64,000 nt of DNA from Nonomuraea sp. NBC_00507 (GTDB lineage: Bacteria > Actinomycetota > Actinomycetes > Streptosporangiales > Streptosporangiaceae): NCBI RefSeq assembly GCF_036013525.1, contig NZ_CP107853.1, forward strand, positions 7,812,001-7,876,000. The letters run 5' to 3'. The notes beneath the pieces were generated by a model. The model did not search any database. It was given only the letters and a program-made list of their open reading frames with translations, and had not been told where the DNA came from. A program made the position numbers and the translations under genes. Below are positions 34,829 to 44,600 of the stretch, piece after piece. Numbering within the stretch: the first letter of the stretch is position 1; each line of letters begins with the position of its first letter.

Positions 34829-35901
34829 TGCGGCGGCACCTCCACGGCCATGCCCTCGGCCAGGCCGGGGCCGCTCACCTCCACGAGTCCCGTGATCTCG
34901 TCGAACAGCCCGGTCGTGACCTGGATGTTCCTGCGGGAGCCGCCTTCGGCGACCACGACCTCGTACGTGCCGCCCGCCCGGGCCACAAGCGACGGGATCG
35001 GTACGGCCAGCACCTTCCTGTGCACCTGCGAGGTGATCGCGACCTGCACCTGAGCCTGGTCGAGTCCCTGGGGCGGCTTCTTGGTGGTGAGCTTGACCGT
35101 CACCGGGATCACCGAGGTCGCCGAGCCCTGGGCGGTCGAGGTCACCGCGACCCTGCTCACCCGGGTGACGCGTCCGTTCTCCCGCTTGCCGTCGGGCAGT
35201 GTGACCGAGACCCGGTCACCGACCTTGATCCGCGGGGCCACGGTCGGCTGGAGGTCCACGTTGATCACCCGGGCGGTGCCGGTGAAGCGCACGACCTTGA
35301 CCCCGTTGCCGACCGGCGCGCCCGCGTCGGCCAGGTGGGCGGCCACCCGCATCGGGCCGGGCAGGAAGGCGACCTGACCGAGTTCGACCCGGCCGGTGAC
35401 GGGCAGGTTCGCCGCGTCCTGCCAGCGGCGCACGGCCCAGTAGGTCGCCTCGGAGAATCGCCGGTCCACGGTCAGGTCGTCGCCGTGGCCCATGGCCTTG
35501 AGGTTGCGTTCGAGCTGGAGCACGTCAAGGCCACCTGTGACGCCCCAGCTCAGGGTGCGCCAGGCGGGGCGCTTGCCGTACATGAGCTTGACCCTGCGGC
35601 CGGACAGCTCGTACACCGTGTCGCCGCGCGTCAGCGTGGCGCCGACCGCGGGTAGCGAGGTGACCACCCCGCCTTCTCCCACGACGGAGGCGGTATGGGT
35701 GCCCTCGAAGCCGAGCGTGCCGGTGACCCGTTCGCGCTGGGCCACGTCGGTGCGCGTGACCGGCGTGGTTTCGACCGCGGCCGGAGTGGGGGTGGGCTGC
35801 GCCGGAACCGGGCTCTGCCGTCCGGCCCAGGCCACCCCTGCGATGACCACCCCCGACACGCCCACGACCGCGACCACGCCGCGCGTGAGCGCCCTACCCA
35901 T
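34825..35901 (-). CDS. membrane-fusion-like adaptor with peptidoglycan-binding domain
   Basis: 358 residues. An N-terminal signal/anchor ([20 protein letters not shown]) precedes a Pro/Thr linker. A lipoyl/beta-barrel-like adaptor region follows ([20 protein letters not shown]), with an inserted peptidoglycan-binding-1 repeat ([34 protein letters not shown]). The C-terminal barrel reads [15 protein letters not shown] and [12 protein letters not shown]. It sits on the outer face of the membrane and links the exporter to the cell wall. It overlaps the ATPase start by 4 bp. Confidence 0.88.
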
Positions 35902-36424
35902 TGCCGTTCCTGTCCTCCGGGCTGAGCACCTTCAGCCCCTTGTTGGGGTCGGGGTTGTACTGGTTGCACGCGCCCAGCTGGCTCATGAAGGCCCGCTTGT
36001 CCAGCAACTCCGTGGGCAGGGAGAACGTGCCGTCCGGGTTGGGGTCGGGCCAGTTGCGCAGCCCGTTGTCGCGCATGCACTGGGCGAACTTGCGCCAGGA
36101 CGCCATCTCCTCCTGGCTGGGCACCCGGACGCGTTGCCCCTGGGCGGGCAGCCGGTCGGTGATGGACTTGCACACGTTGAGCGCGCTCTGCGGCGGCGTG
36201 GGCGCGCCGCTGGGGAAGCCCGGCTCGCCCGACTGGTCGAGCACGGGGTCTGGGAACTGGGGCAGGCCATTGGCGCGCAGGCACGTGGAGAGCTCGCGCA
36301 TGACCGCCATGGCCTCCTCCGGCGTGTCGGCCCTGCCCGCCGACGCGCCGCCGTCCCCGCAGGCGACGAGTACGGCTAGCGCCGCCACCGCCGTGAAGGC
36401 GTTCCCGATGGGGAGTCTCAGCAT
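35894..36424 (-). CDS. small lipoprotein with two Cys-Pro-Asp-Pro repeats
   Basis: 176 residues. The signal is LPIGNAFTAVAALAVLVAC with a lipobox Cys at about residue 22. Two similar blocks follow: LSTCLRANGLPQFPDPVL and FAQCMRDNGLRNWPDPNP, each with a later Cys (NVCKS; GACNQ). The paired cysteines could form disulfides. Such lipoproteins occur before MacB-type adaptor/ATPase/permease genes in actinomycetes, but their role is unknown. It overlaps the adaptor gene by 8 bp and is the first gene of the operon. Confidence 0.8.
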   Translation of the reverse strand: MLRLPIGNAFTAVAALAVLVACGDGGASAGRADTPEEAMAVMRELSTCLRANGLPQFPDPVLDQSGEPGFPSGAPTPPQSALNVCKSITDRLPAQGQRVRVPSQEEMASWRKFAQCMRDNGLRNWPDPNPDGTFSLPTELLDKRAFMSQLGACNQYNPDPNKGLKVLSPEDRNGNG

Positions 36425-37284
36425 GTCACGAGTGTCCGGCGGGCGCTGCCGGAGGGGATCCCACGAAGGTGGCGAAAAGGGCTAGCCAATTCGGGGGACC
36501 GCACTTGCAAGCCAAGATCCGTCTCAACGCCAACGGCTGTCCGCAGGTTCCTCCCCAGGACACCTTGCACCCAGAGGAAGCACAAGACCGCCTGCGGCAG
36601 GGTTGCGACACCCAAGCAATGCGGCTCCACGCAGCAACCCGCCAGCCTCGGTCTCCCAGCCGCTCCACATCGAAGTCGGCCTGCATCAGCCGCGCTCGGC
36701 GGACTTCGCCCCCTCATCCCCGGTGTCACCAGGAGCGGGCGCACCGTCGTGGTCAACGCCGAGACCATGACGGCCGCCTGCGGCATGCTCCAACTCATCG
36801 TCGTGCTTACACAGATCGGGACGTAAGCACGGCACCTTCAGGTGCCGATGGTAGCCAGGCAGGTCCCCTGATGCACAACGGCTGGCCAGCGACCCGCTGT
36901 GCCGAACTCCAGCATCCCACCCGGTGCGATGGAACGGGAACGTACGCCAGTGCCCCTTCAGCAACAAAGATCACGCACTAGCAGTGAGCTGGGCAAACGG
37001 GCTTAGCGTACGTTTCCGTTCCTCCACACTCCGAGGGCCGGTACCGGCCCCTGCGCGTGCGCGACACTCTGTTCTGACGCCTGGCCGTGACAGGGAGTTC
37101 CTGGCCTGACGGCACCACCCAGATCGGCACAGCGCCCGTAGCAGCTCGCTGATCGTGGTGTACGCCTGACAAGGCCCAGTTCTCCCAAAAGCTACGGCGA
37201 GGCACAAAGTAGCCCCATTGGCAGCGAGCATCCGAATAGCCAGGAGCGAGGAGAAAGATCCATGTTCACGGTTCTGTCGCTAAT
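36425..37284. other. 860-bp region with no supportable gene, holds repeat copy B
   Basis: Apart from the repeat at 36924-37041 I see only weak open frames. One plus-strand stretch near 36720-36825 (TRSGRTVVVNAETMTAACGM) has coding character and may be a gene remnant. The promoter of the lipoprotein operon should lie at its left end. Confidence 0.5.
36924..37041 (+). repeat. palindromic repeat element, copy B
   Basis: Closely similar to 2194-2311 over about 118 bp, same orientation. The outer inverted arms are longer here: GGAACGGGAACGTACGC and GCGTACGTTTCCGTTCC. The centre contains CACTAGCAGTG, a small hairpin. Changes between copies in the inverted arms (for example AACGT/ACGTT positions) leave pairing possible. 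No recombinase gene is next to this copy. Confidence 0.7.
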
Positions 37285-38190
37285 GTGATCGCACCGTCAG
37301 AAGCCAGGGGGGACCTGATCGTGGTCGAGGCCAGCGCTTTCGGAAGACCGGGATACGCCGTCACGCGTGATGGCCGCAGGCTGCACTACGTCACCGCGGG
37401 CAGCGGCCATCCTCTGGTCGTGTTCGAGGCCGGCGGCAGCGGTTCCCGGACGATCTGGGGCCTGGTGCAGCAACAGGTGGCCCAAAGCACCGGCACACTC
37501 GCCTACGACCGTGCGGGATTCGGCCGCAGCCAGCCGGATGCCGCCCCTCGCATCCTGGACCGGATCGTCGACGACCTGGAAGACCTGCTCGACTCCGTCG
37601 GCCGCGGCCGGTGCGTCCTTGTCGGGCACAGCCTCGGAGGACCGATCTGCCGCCTGCTCACCTATCGCCGCCCCGACCTGGTAGCGGGGCTGGTCCTGGT
37701 GGACCAGGCCGCCGAGGACTGCGACTTCTACTCCAGCACGGCCTTCGCCGCGGCCGGCGCCGTGAGCAATCTCCTCACCGTTCCCCTGGCCCGGCTCGGG
37801 ATCATGGGAGCCCTGGCAAGGCGTCGCCTGTACGGGCGGTTCCCGCCCGAGATGCTCGCAGAGATGCGCGGTGAGGAGTTCACCGCGGCCGCCTTGCGCG
37901 CCCACCGGGCCGAGGCGCGATACCTGGCGGAAAGCTTCCGCGCGCTGCGGCAGGTGACCGAGAACAAGCCGTTGCCCGATGTGCCCGTCACGCTCATCTC
38001 CGCAGCCACCAGGAAGAAGCGCTCCGGCGGCATGCAGGCACAGATCGCCGCCAGTCACCAGCGGCTGGTCCGGTCGCTTCCCCAGGGCAGGCATGTGTGG
38101 GCCGAGGGCAGCGGGCACATGGTGCCGGTGGAGGCACCCGAGGTCATCGTGGAGGAGGTGCGCGCTGTCCTGGCCCGGGTCTCGAAGTGA
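37285..38190 (+). CDS. alpha/beta hydrolase
   Basis: 301 residues from a GTG. The nucleophile elbow is VLVGHSLGGPICRL (Ser at about residue 115). An oxyanion region (VVFEAGGSGSRTIWG) precedes it, the acid is probably in LVDQAAEDCD or the late VTLISAATRK strand, and the catalytic His is in GSGHMVPVEAPEVI. No signal peptide. The family covers esterases, haloperoxidases and C-C hydrolases; the substrate is unknown. Confidence 0.85.
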   Translation: MIAPSEARGDLIVVEASAFGRPGYAVTRDGRRLHYVTAGSGHPLVVFEAGGSGSRTIWGLVQQQVAQSTGTLAYDRAGFGRSQPDAAPRILDRIVDDLEDLLDSVGRGRCVLVGHSLGGPICRLLTYRRPDLVAGLVLVDQAAEDCDFYSSTAFAAAGAVSNLLTVPLARLGIMGALARRRLYGRFPPEMLAEMRGEEFTAAALRAHRAEARYLAESFRALRQVTENKPLPDVPVTLISAATRKKRSGGMQAQIAASHQRLVRSLPQGRHVWAEGSGHMVPVEAPEVIVEEVRAVLARVSK

Positions 38191-38232
38191 GAAGGACCCG
38201 TCCCCCGGTGGAGTGAGGAGTCGGTGACAGCT

Positions 38233-38496
38233 CGAAGCCTCAGCAGCGGTGTCAAAAAAACCGACCTGATCGAATTCGCCGTACAGCTCGCTGATCAGCT
38301 CGACGCCGGTCACGATCGACACGAACCCCGGCAAGGTCGCCAGATGGCCCGTCCGATCGTCGGAGGTGATGAACGGGCTCTGGAAGCGGAACGGCTCTCC
38401 CAGGTGCGCCGCCGCCGCGGACACCTCGCCGCGGAAGCGGGCCTCGTGATAGCCACGCACGGTGCGACGGGTCTGTTCCTGCGCTGTCGTGGTCAT
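38233..38496 (-). pseudogene. SnoaL-like domain protein, C-terminal part lost
   Basis: It starts TTTAQEQTRRTVRGYHEARF and continues LGEPFRFQSPFITSDDRTGH and LISELYGEFDQVGFFDTAAE, the NTF2/SnoaL-like pattern. The last two strands of the fold are missing; the frame runs on into the antisense of the hydrolase gene without family features. Probably a remnant. Confidence 0.5.
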
Positions 38497-38549
38497 GACT
38501 GCTGTCCGATCTGGCGCAGATGGCAGCCGCAGGAACGGGCTGCTCGCCG

Positions 38550-39467
38550 TTATTTCGGGGCTGGGCCCACAGGGAGGAGGAGGCCCTCTTCGGGCGTGGG
38601 AACGGAGTCAGGGAGCGGACGCCTTCGTCGGCGTCGAGCCCTGCCGCGGCGGTCGCTGAACGCGGCCGACACCCGGTCGAGGTAGATCGCGAGGATCACG
38701 ACGGACAGGCCGCCCTCGAAGCCGCGCCCGATGTCGAGCTGGGTGACCGCCTCTACGACCACCGCGCCCAGGCCGCCGCCCCCGACCATGCCGGCGATCA
38801 CGACCATGGACAGCGCCATCATGATGACCTGGTTGACCCCGGCCATGATCGTGGGCATCGCGAGCGGCAGCTGGACCTCACGCAGGATCTGCCGGGACCG
38901 CGATCCGAAGGCGTGCGCGGCCTCGATGATCTCGGCATCCACCTGGCGGATGCCGAGCTCGGTGAGCCGTACGGCGGGCGGGATCGCGAACACGGTGGTC
39001 GCGACGACGCCGGGCATGACACCTATGCCGAAGAAGAAGACGGCCGGGAGCAGGTAGACGAAGACGGGAAGCGTCTGCATGAAATCGAGCAGAGGGCGGA
39101 CAGCGGCGCTCACCCGTGTGCTGCGCGCCGCGGCGATGCCGAGCGGGAGGCCGACGCCGACGGCCGCCACGGCGGCGACGATGACGACCGCGAGGGTCTG
39201 CATCGTCGCGGTCCACATCGCCATCGACTGGATGAGCAAGAAGGCGAGGCAGGCGATGAGCGGGGGTTGCCACCGGCGCGTCGCCAGCCACGCGAGCGCG
39301 GTGAAGAAGGCCAGCAGCACGAGCGGATGGGGGCGGATCAGCAGGAAGTACGTCGCGTCGACCAGCTGCAGAATCAGTGCCGAGGCGACGTCGAACACGC
39401 CGGAGAAGTGCTCCTGGAGGAAACGGACGGCGCTCTCGACCCACGTGTCCACCGGCAGGTCAGGCAT
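38550..39467 (-). CDS. glycine betaine/proline-type ABC permease
   Basis: 305 residues with about seven membrane helices and the binding-protein-dependent transport EAA loop (IIEAAHAFGSRSRQILREVQ). ALAWLATRRWQPPLIACLAF and MQTLPVFVYLLPAVFFFGIG are typical of ProW/OpuAB. The ATPase stop overlaps its start by 8 bp. It completes an importer with the genes upstream. Confidence 0.92.
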   Translation of the reverse strand: MPDLPVDTWVESAVRFLQEHFSGVFDVASALILQLVDATYFLLIRPHPLVLLAFFTALAWLATRRWQPPLIACLAFLLIQSMAMWTATMQTLAVVIVAAVAAVGVGLPLGIAAARSTRVSAAVRPLLDFMQTLPVFVYLLPAVFFFGIGVMPGVVATTVFAIPPAVRLTELGIRQVDAEIIEAAHAFGSRSRQILREVQLPLAMPTIMAGVNQVIMMALSMVVIAGMVGGGGLGAVVVEAVTQLDIGRGFEGGLSVVILAIYLDRVSAAFSDRRGRARRRRRRPLPDSVPTPEEGLLLPVGPAPK

Positions 39468-40650
39468 GAGCCGTCACCTTCTTCGGGCTCGCCAGGGACG
39501 ACAGGATGGCGGCGCGCGGCACCACCCCGAGCAGCCGGCCGTCTTCGTCGACCGTGGCGATCGGGACCGTGTGCCGCCCGGCCAGATGACAGAACTCGAC
39601 CAGCGGCCGATCCACCGGCACGGTGTCGTAGTCCTGCACCAGGCAGTTCCGCAGATCTTCCTCGCCGTTCCGCAGGGCGTTCGCCAGCAGGTCGTCCCGG
39701 GCGACGCCGAGGATGCGGCCCACCTCGTCGAGGACGAAGACGCCGTTCATCTCGGCCGCTTCCAGACACCGCAACACCTCGCCGGGACTGTCCGACAGTT
39801 GTGTGGTGGACCACGGCGGGCGCAGCACCGAGGCGGCGGTGAGCACACGTGACCGGTCGACGTCGGCGACGAAGTCGCTGACGTAGTCGTCGGCCGGCGA
39901 GGACAGCAGATCCGGCCCGGTGTCGCACTGCACGACGCGGCCGTCCTTCATCACCATGATGCGGTGCCCGATCCGCATCGCCTCGTTGAGGTCGTGTGTG
40001 ACGAAGACGATCGTCCGCTGGTCTTCGGCCTGGAGCGTCAGCAGCAGTTCCTGCATTTCCCGCTTGATCAGCGGGTCGAGGGCGCTGAACGGTTCGTCCA
40101 TGAGGAGGATGTCGGCGTCGGTCGCGAGTGCGCGGGCGAGGCCGACGCGCTGTTTCATCCCGCCGGACAACGCCTCCGGGTGGGCATCGCCGCGATCCCC
40201 GAGGCCCACGCGCCGCAGCGCCCAGTCGGCCCGCTCGAGCCGTTCCCTGACGGGGACGCCGCGCACCTTCAGGCCGTATGCGGTGTTCTCGCGGATCGTC
40301 CGGTGCGGGAACAGCGCGAAATGCTGGAACACCATGCTGATCCGGTGATTGCGCAGCTCCCGCAGGTCGTCGGCGGCCATGGCCGGCACGTCCTGGCCGT
40401 CAATGGCCAACCGTCCGTCCGTGGGCTCGACCAGCCGGTTGATCATACGGAGCACGGTCGACTTCCCCGAGCCGGACAGGCCCATGATGACGAACAGCTC
40501 TCCCCGCTGGACGGTGAAGCTCACGTCGTCGGCGCCGAGGAAGCCGCCGGCGTGCCGTACGGCCTCGTGTCGCCGATCACCCGTCAGCAGCGGCAGCGCG
40601 CGGTTTCGCGGCAGCCCGTACACCTTGCTGAGGTGACTGGCCTCGATCAT
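39460..40650 (-). CDS. glycine betaine/proline-type ABC ATPase with CBS domains
   Basis: 396 residues from an ATG with AAAGGGG upstream. Walker A MGLSGSGKST, Q-loop FQHFALFPH, signature LSGGMKQRVGLARALA, Walker B ILLMDEPFSALDP and H-loop THDLNEA are all intact. The C-terminal ~120 residues form two CBS modules (MNGVFVLDEVGRILGVARDD; TVPIATVDEDGRLLGVV), which sense ionic strength in OpuA-type importers. It starts 4 bp after the binding-protein stop. Confidence 0.94.
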   Translation of the reverse strand: MIEASHLSKVYGLPRNRALPLLTGDRRHEAVRHAGGFLGADDVSFTVQRGELFVIMGLSGSGKSTVLRMINRLVEPTDGRLAIDGQDVPAMAADDLRELRNHRISMVFQHFALFPHRTIRENTAYGLKVRGVPVRERLERADWALRRVGLGDRGDAHPEALSGGMKQRVGLARALATDADILLMDEPFSALDPLIKREMQELLLTLQAEDQRTIVFVTHDLNEAMRIGHRIMVMKDGRVVQCDTGPDLLSSPADDYVSDFVADVDRSRVLTAASVLRPPWSTTQLSDSPGEVLRCLEAAEMNGVFVLDEVGRILGVARDDLLANALRNGEEDLRNCLVQDYDTVPVDRPLVEFCHLAGRHTVPIATVDEDGRLLGVVPRAAILSSLASPKKVTAHA

Positions 40651-40654
40651 CTGG

Positions 40655-41614
40655 TCACCCCTTTCCGATGACCACGTCGGCCGCGGGCTTGCCGTCGACG
40701 CTGGTGACCCCGTTGAGCCACGTCCGCAGCACGTCGGGGTTGGCGCGGATCCAGTCCGAAGCCACGGTTTCGGCCGGCTTCTTCTCCTTGTCCACACTCG
40801 AGATCCACTGCGACGCGGTGTCGGCTTCGACTCGGATCTGAGAGAGGAACCGGTACAGGTTCTTATCGTCGGTGGCGAGGCCGTGGCGCGTGAGCACCCG
40901 GATCTCACCGGCGCCCGGCCATACGCGCTTCGGGTCGTCGAGGAAGTTGAGCTTGAACTCCGGCACCATCCAGTGCGGACTCCACCCGAGGAACACGGCC
41001 GGTTGCTGCTTCGCCGCGCGGCGCGTCACCTCGGCGAGCATCGCCTCGGTGCTGCTCTGCACCAGCTTCCAGTCGCCGAGTCCGTAGGCGTCCTTCGCGA
41101 TCGCATCACTGATGATCTTGTTGCCGGGTGTGCCCGGCTCGATCCCCAGAATCTGCCGGCCGAACGCGTCCGCGTGCTTGTCCAGATCGGCGAGCGAACG
41201 CACCCCGAGTTTCTCGGTGACGTACCCGGGCACCGCCGGCGCGTACTCCGTGCCGGTGAGCAGAGTCCCGGCGACCTCTACCTTCTTGTCGTCCAGCAGC
41301 TTGCCGAACACCGACTGCTGACTCGGCCACCAGTTGCCGAGATAGGCGTCCGCCTGCCCGGTCGACAGGGCCTGCCCTGCCAGCGGCACCGACACCTCCT
41401 GGGCGCTGGTCTGATAGCCGAGCCGATCCAGCACCTGGGTCGCGATCTTCGTCTCCACGACGAGGTCGCTCCACGGCTGTTGCACGAACCGCGCGACCTG
41501 CTTGCCGCCGGAGCTGGAGCTATTGGCGAACCCGTCGGTGTCCGCACCGCTGCACCCGGCGAGCAACGCGGCAAGCAGCGCGAGCGCGATCGGGCCGAAT
41601 GATTTCCTCGGCAT
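40655..41614 (-). CDS. glycine betaine-type ABC substrate-binding lipoprotein
   Basis: 319 residues. The lipoprotein signal is RKSFGPIALALLAALLAGC. The mature part is an OpuAC-type domain (FVQQPWSDLVVETKIATQVL, GQADAYLGNWWPSQQ, AVFLGWSPHWMVPEF). WW and WSPHW carry aromatic residues of the kind that cage quaternary ammonium groups. Its ATG overlaps the DUF3604 stop (TGATG), so translation is coupled. Confidence 0.93.
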   Translation of the reverse strand: MPRKSFGPIALALLAALLAGCSGADTDGFANSSSSGGKQVARFVQQPWSDLVVETKIATQVLDRLGYQTSAQEVSVPLAGQALSTGQADAYLGNWWPSQQSVFGKLLDDKKVEVAGTLLTGTEYAPAVPGYVTEKLGVRSLADLDKHADAFGRQILGIEPGTPGNKIISDAIAKDAYGLGDWKLVQSSTEAMLAEVTRRAAKQQPAVFLGWSPHWMVPEFKLNFLDDPKRVWPGAGEIRVLTRHGLATDDKNLYRFLSQIRVEADTASQWISSVDKEKKPAETVASDWIRANPDVLRTWLNGVTSVDGKPAADVVIGKG

Positions 41615-44600
41615 CACTGAGACCTCTCTTCCACAGGAGCGCCGATCCAGATCGGCGAGGACCATGCCATCTCGCCGTCGGTCTGGTAGACGCGCACGTA
41701 GTACCAGGCCGGCGCGTCTGGTACGTGCTGGTGTGTGCCCGAGCCCGGCACGTGCTGGTGTGTGCCCGAGCCCGGCACGTGCTGGTGTGTGCCCGAGCCC
41801 GGCACGTGCTGGTGTGTGCCCGAGCCCGGCACGTGCTGGTGTGTGCCCGAGCCCGGCACGTGCTGGTGTGTGCCCGAGCCCGGCACGTGCTGGTGTGTGC
41901 CCGAGCCCGGCACGTGCTGGTGTGTGCCCGAGCGCGGCATGTCGGTCCAGCGCACGCGCTGCTCACGGTCGCCGAGGCCGGTCAGCCCGCCGACGCCCGG
42001 CTGCAGCCGCAGCCGCCCCGGCCCCTTGAGCGGCACATCGACGACACGGCCATCGAGCGCGCCCAGGGTCGTGGTGACCTCGCCCCGCGGCGTCTTCACA
42101 ACCACCGTGGCGCCGGGCGGTCCGACCAGGGTGAACTCGACGCCGCCGCGCTGTGCGCCGTACGGCTCACCGAAGCTCTTGGTCGTGTTCGCCCAGCAGA
42201 CGCGCTGGCGGTCAACCTCGGTGATCTCCGGACTCCAGTACGGTGTCTGCAGCACTTCGCCGCCGAGAATGCTGACGGACCCGCTCCAGTCCGTGGTCAC
42301 CGGGCTCAAGCCCCACTCGACCCGTACCGGGACGGCGATCCAGCGCGGCGGCAGGCCGAGGTCGGGAAGCACGGTGTGGACGACTTCGCCGTTGCGGACG
42401 ACCTCGATGCGGGCCAGGTCACCGTACCCGCGGGCGTACACGTCCAGTTCCACCGGATCGCCCCGTTCGGCCTCGCCGCCCATGAAGACGTCGCCGATGC
42501 GCGCATCGACGACGATGCCGCGCTGGGTGGCAGCGAACACGCGCCGGTGGTAGAGCGCGTCGAACACCGCCGCACGGTCGAGCCGTTCGGCGTAGGCGCC
42601 GACGTAGCTGGCACCGTGCCCGTGGTCGGAGGACGCGATGAGCCCAAACCGCTGCCCGCGGCGTAGGCCGTCCAGCACGAACGTGCCCGGAAGCGTGCCG
42701 TCGGCGTACTGCCGGAAACAGCCATCGTCCTCGTAGTTGCCGCGGCAGGCCTGGAAGACCTCCACGACGCGCTGGAACTGCGGGTCGTGATAGTCCCAGT
42801 CGAACGGCACCATGGCCGAGCCAGGGTGGTGCGGAATAGTGATCGCCGGAAACTCCGGATGCCGGCGAAGGCCGTCCCACAACCCTGTGGGCGTTTCCGA
42901 TCCCTGCGCGTAGGCCGAGAAGATCGGTGCGCCGCGTCGCACGTCCCCGTAAATGACGTTCTGGTGGCCCATGAGCCCGGTCCACTCGAAGCCGTACAAC
43001 GGCACAAAACGCCCGTCGACCCGGAAAAGGTCGGCCATCTTCTGGATCGACCACCACTGATACTCCGTGCTGTTCTCGGAGTGGTCGGTGACCGCCCAGA
43101 AGTCGTACTCGCACACGTCCCACGAGTAGCGGTAGAAGTCCTCGAGGGACGGCTCGTCGCCGGAGGTGCAGCGGCTGATGAGGGAGTGGCGGTGCAGGTC
43201 GCCCCAGTACAGCGCATAATCCTTGCCGTCCACGGTCGTCCGGTAACGGGTCCGGTCGGCATCGGCCCATCCGCGTGCCTCTCGTCGCTCGTCGCTGTGG
43301 ACGATCTCGAGCCTGCGCGTCGCGATCGCCCGTCCCGCCGCGGTCAGCGTCGCCGCTCTGATGGCGCCGGTCCCGTGCATCCCGTGCCAGATGACCTCGC
43401 CGTGGTGCTCCAGCAGGAACGGGCACTCCCGGCCGCCGAAACCCTCGGTCCAGGCCAGCGCGCGCTCCAACCGGTTGTCGGTCTGCCACGCCACGAGGGC
43501 GCCGCTCGGCAGCGGGGCGAGCGCCGGTTCCTCGAGCGTCCCGTCGCTGGCGGCGAGTGTGGCCGGCGGTGACCAGCCGTCCGGGCCGAGCGTCTGGGCG
43601 GCGACCTCCCAGTAGTAGGTCATCAGGGGAAGCCTCCGGTGGACCCGGTACGCCACGGTCAAGCCGCCCGCGGGGTCGGCGACCAGGCGGGGCAGCCCAC
43701 CCGGCACGACGTCGAGACCGGGCGCGAGCCGGCCTTCCGGTTCGTACAAGCCGTCGTTGTCGAGGCGTACGACGCGAATCGAGGCGGAGATCTCCGGCAG
43801 CAACTCCGGGGGGATGAACTCCCCGCTCTCCCGCATTCCCAAGACGCGCGGCGCATCCGCGAGCCGGTCGGCCGGCCGTAACCGGGTAGGACCGGAGCCG
43901 CCGTGACCGGCGACGGTGATGACGTCGAAGCCGCACCAGACGGCGCCGTCCGCAGTGACGGCGAGGCTGGGATGCAACGCGTAGTCGCTCCCGCTGGTCA
44001 CCGGACGCGGGTCCGCGAGTGCGCCGGCGGGGTCGGAGCGGCGGACCACGATGCGGTAGGCGCCTTGGCGGTACTCGCACCAGGCGTAGATGCTGCCGCC
44101 CCCCGGCGCAGCGGCCACCGCGGGATCCCAGACATTCCCGTCGGCCCCGTCGCTTCCCTCGCTTACCAGGCGTGTCTCCGACCACGCGCCGTCGCGCCAC
44201 CGGCGGGCATAGATGCCGAACCGTTTGTCCAGCGGACCCTGCCAGCAGACCTCGACGCCACCGTCGACGTGCGCGATCGCCTCCTGGTTGAACGACGGGT
44301 GACCGGTCGTGCTGACCCGTTCTTCACGGGTCCAGCCACCCTGTTCTCGGCGGCGGCAGAAGACCGACACCTCGCCCTCGTGCCCGCGAGCGTAGAAGAC
44401 CCACGGGCGGCCGTCGGCGTCGAACAACGCGGTGGGGCGAAAGCAGTCGGCGGGCTCGCCGGAGAGCACGATGGGGTCCCCTTCGGCCTGCGCGCCCTCG
44501 TGGAGCCCGTCGAGGAGCAGCGCCATCACGCGATCGCCGACGTCCTTCTCCCACTCGATCCAGGCGTGGAGAACACGACCGTCCGGTGTGGTCGCGACGC

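Noticed and set aside
37087..37096. GTGACAGGGA, resembling the lox-like arm
   Set aside because: Only 10 of 13 bases match and there is no paired arm; a match of this length is reasonably likely by chance in 64 kb.
41723..41938. CRISPR-like array
   Set aside because: The units are contiguous with no variable spacers, in frame with the DUF3604 gene, and no cas genes are present.
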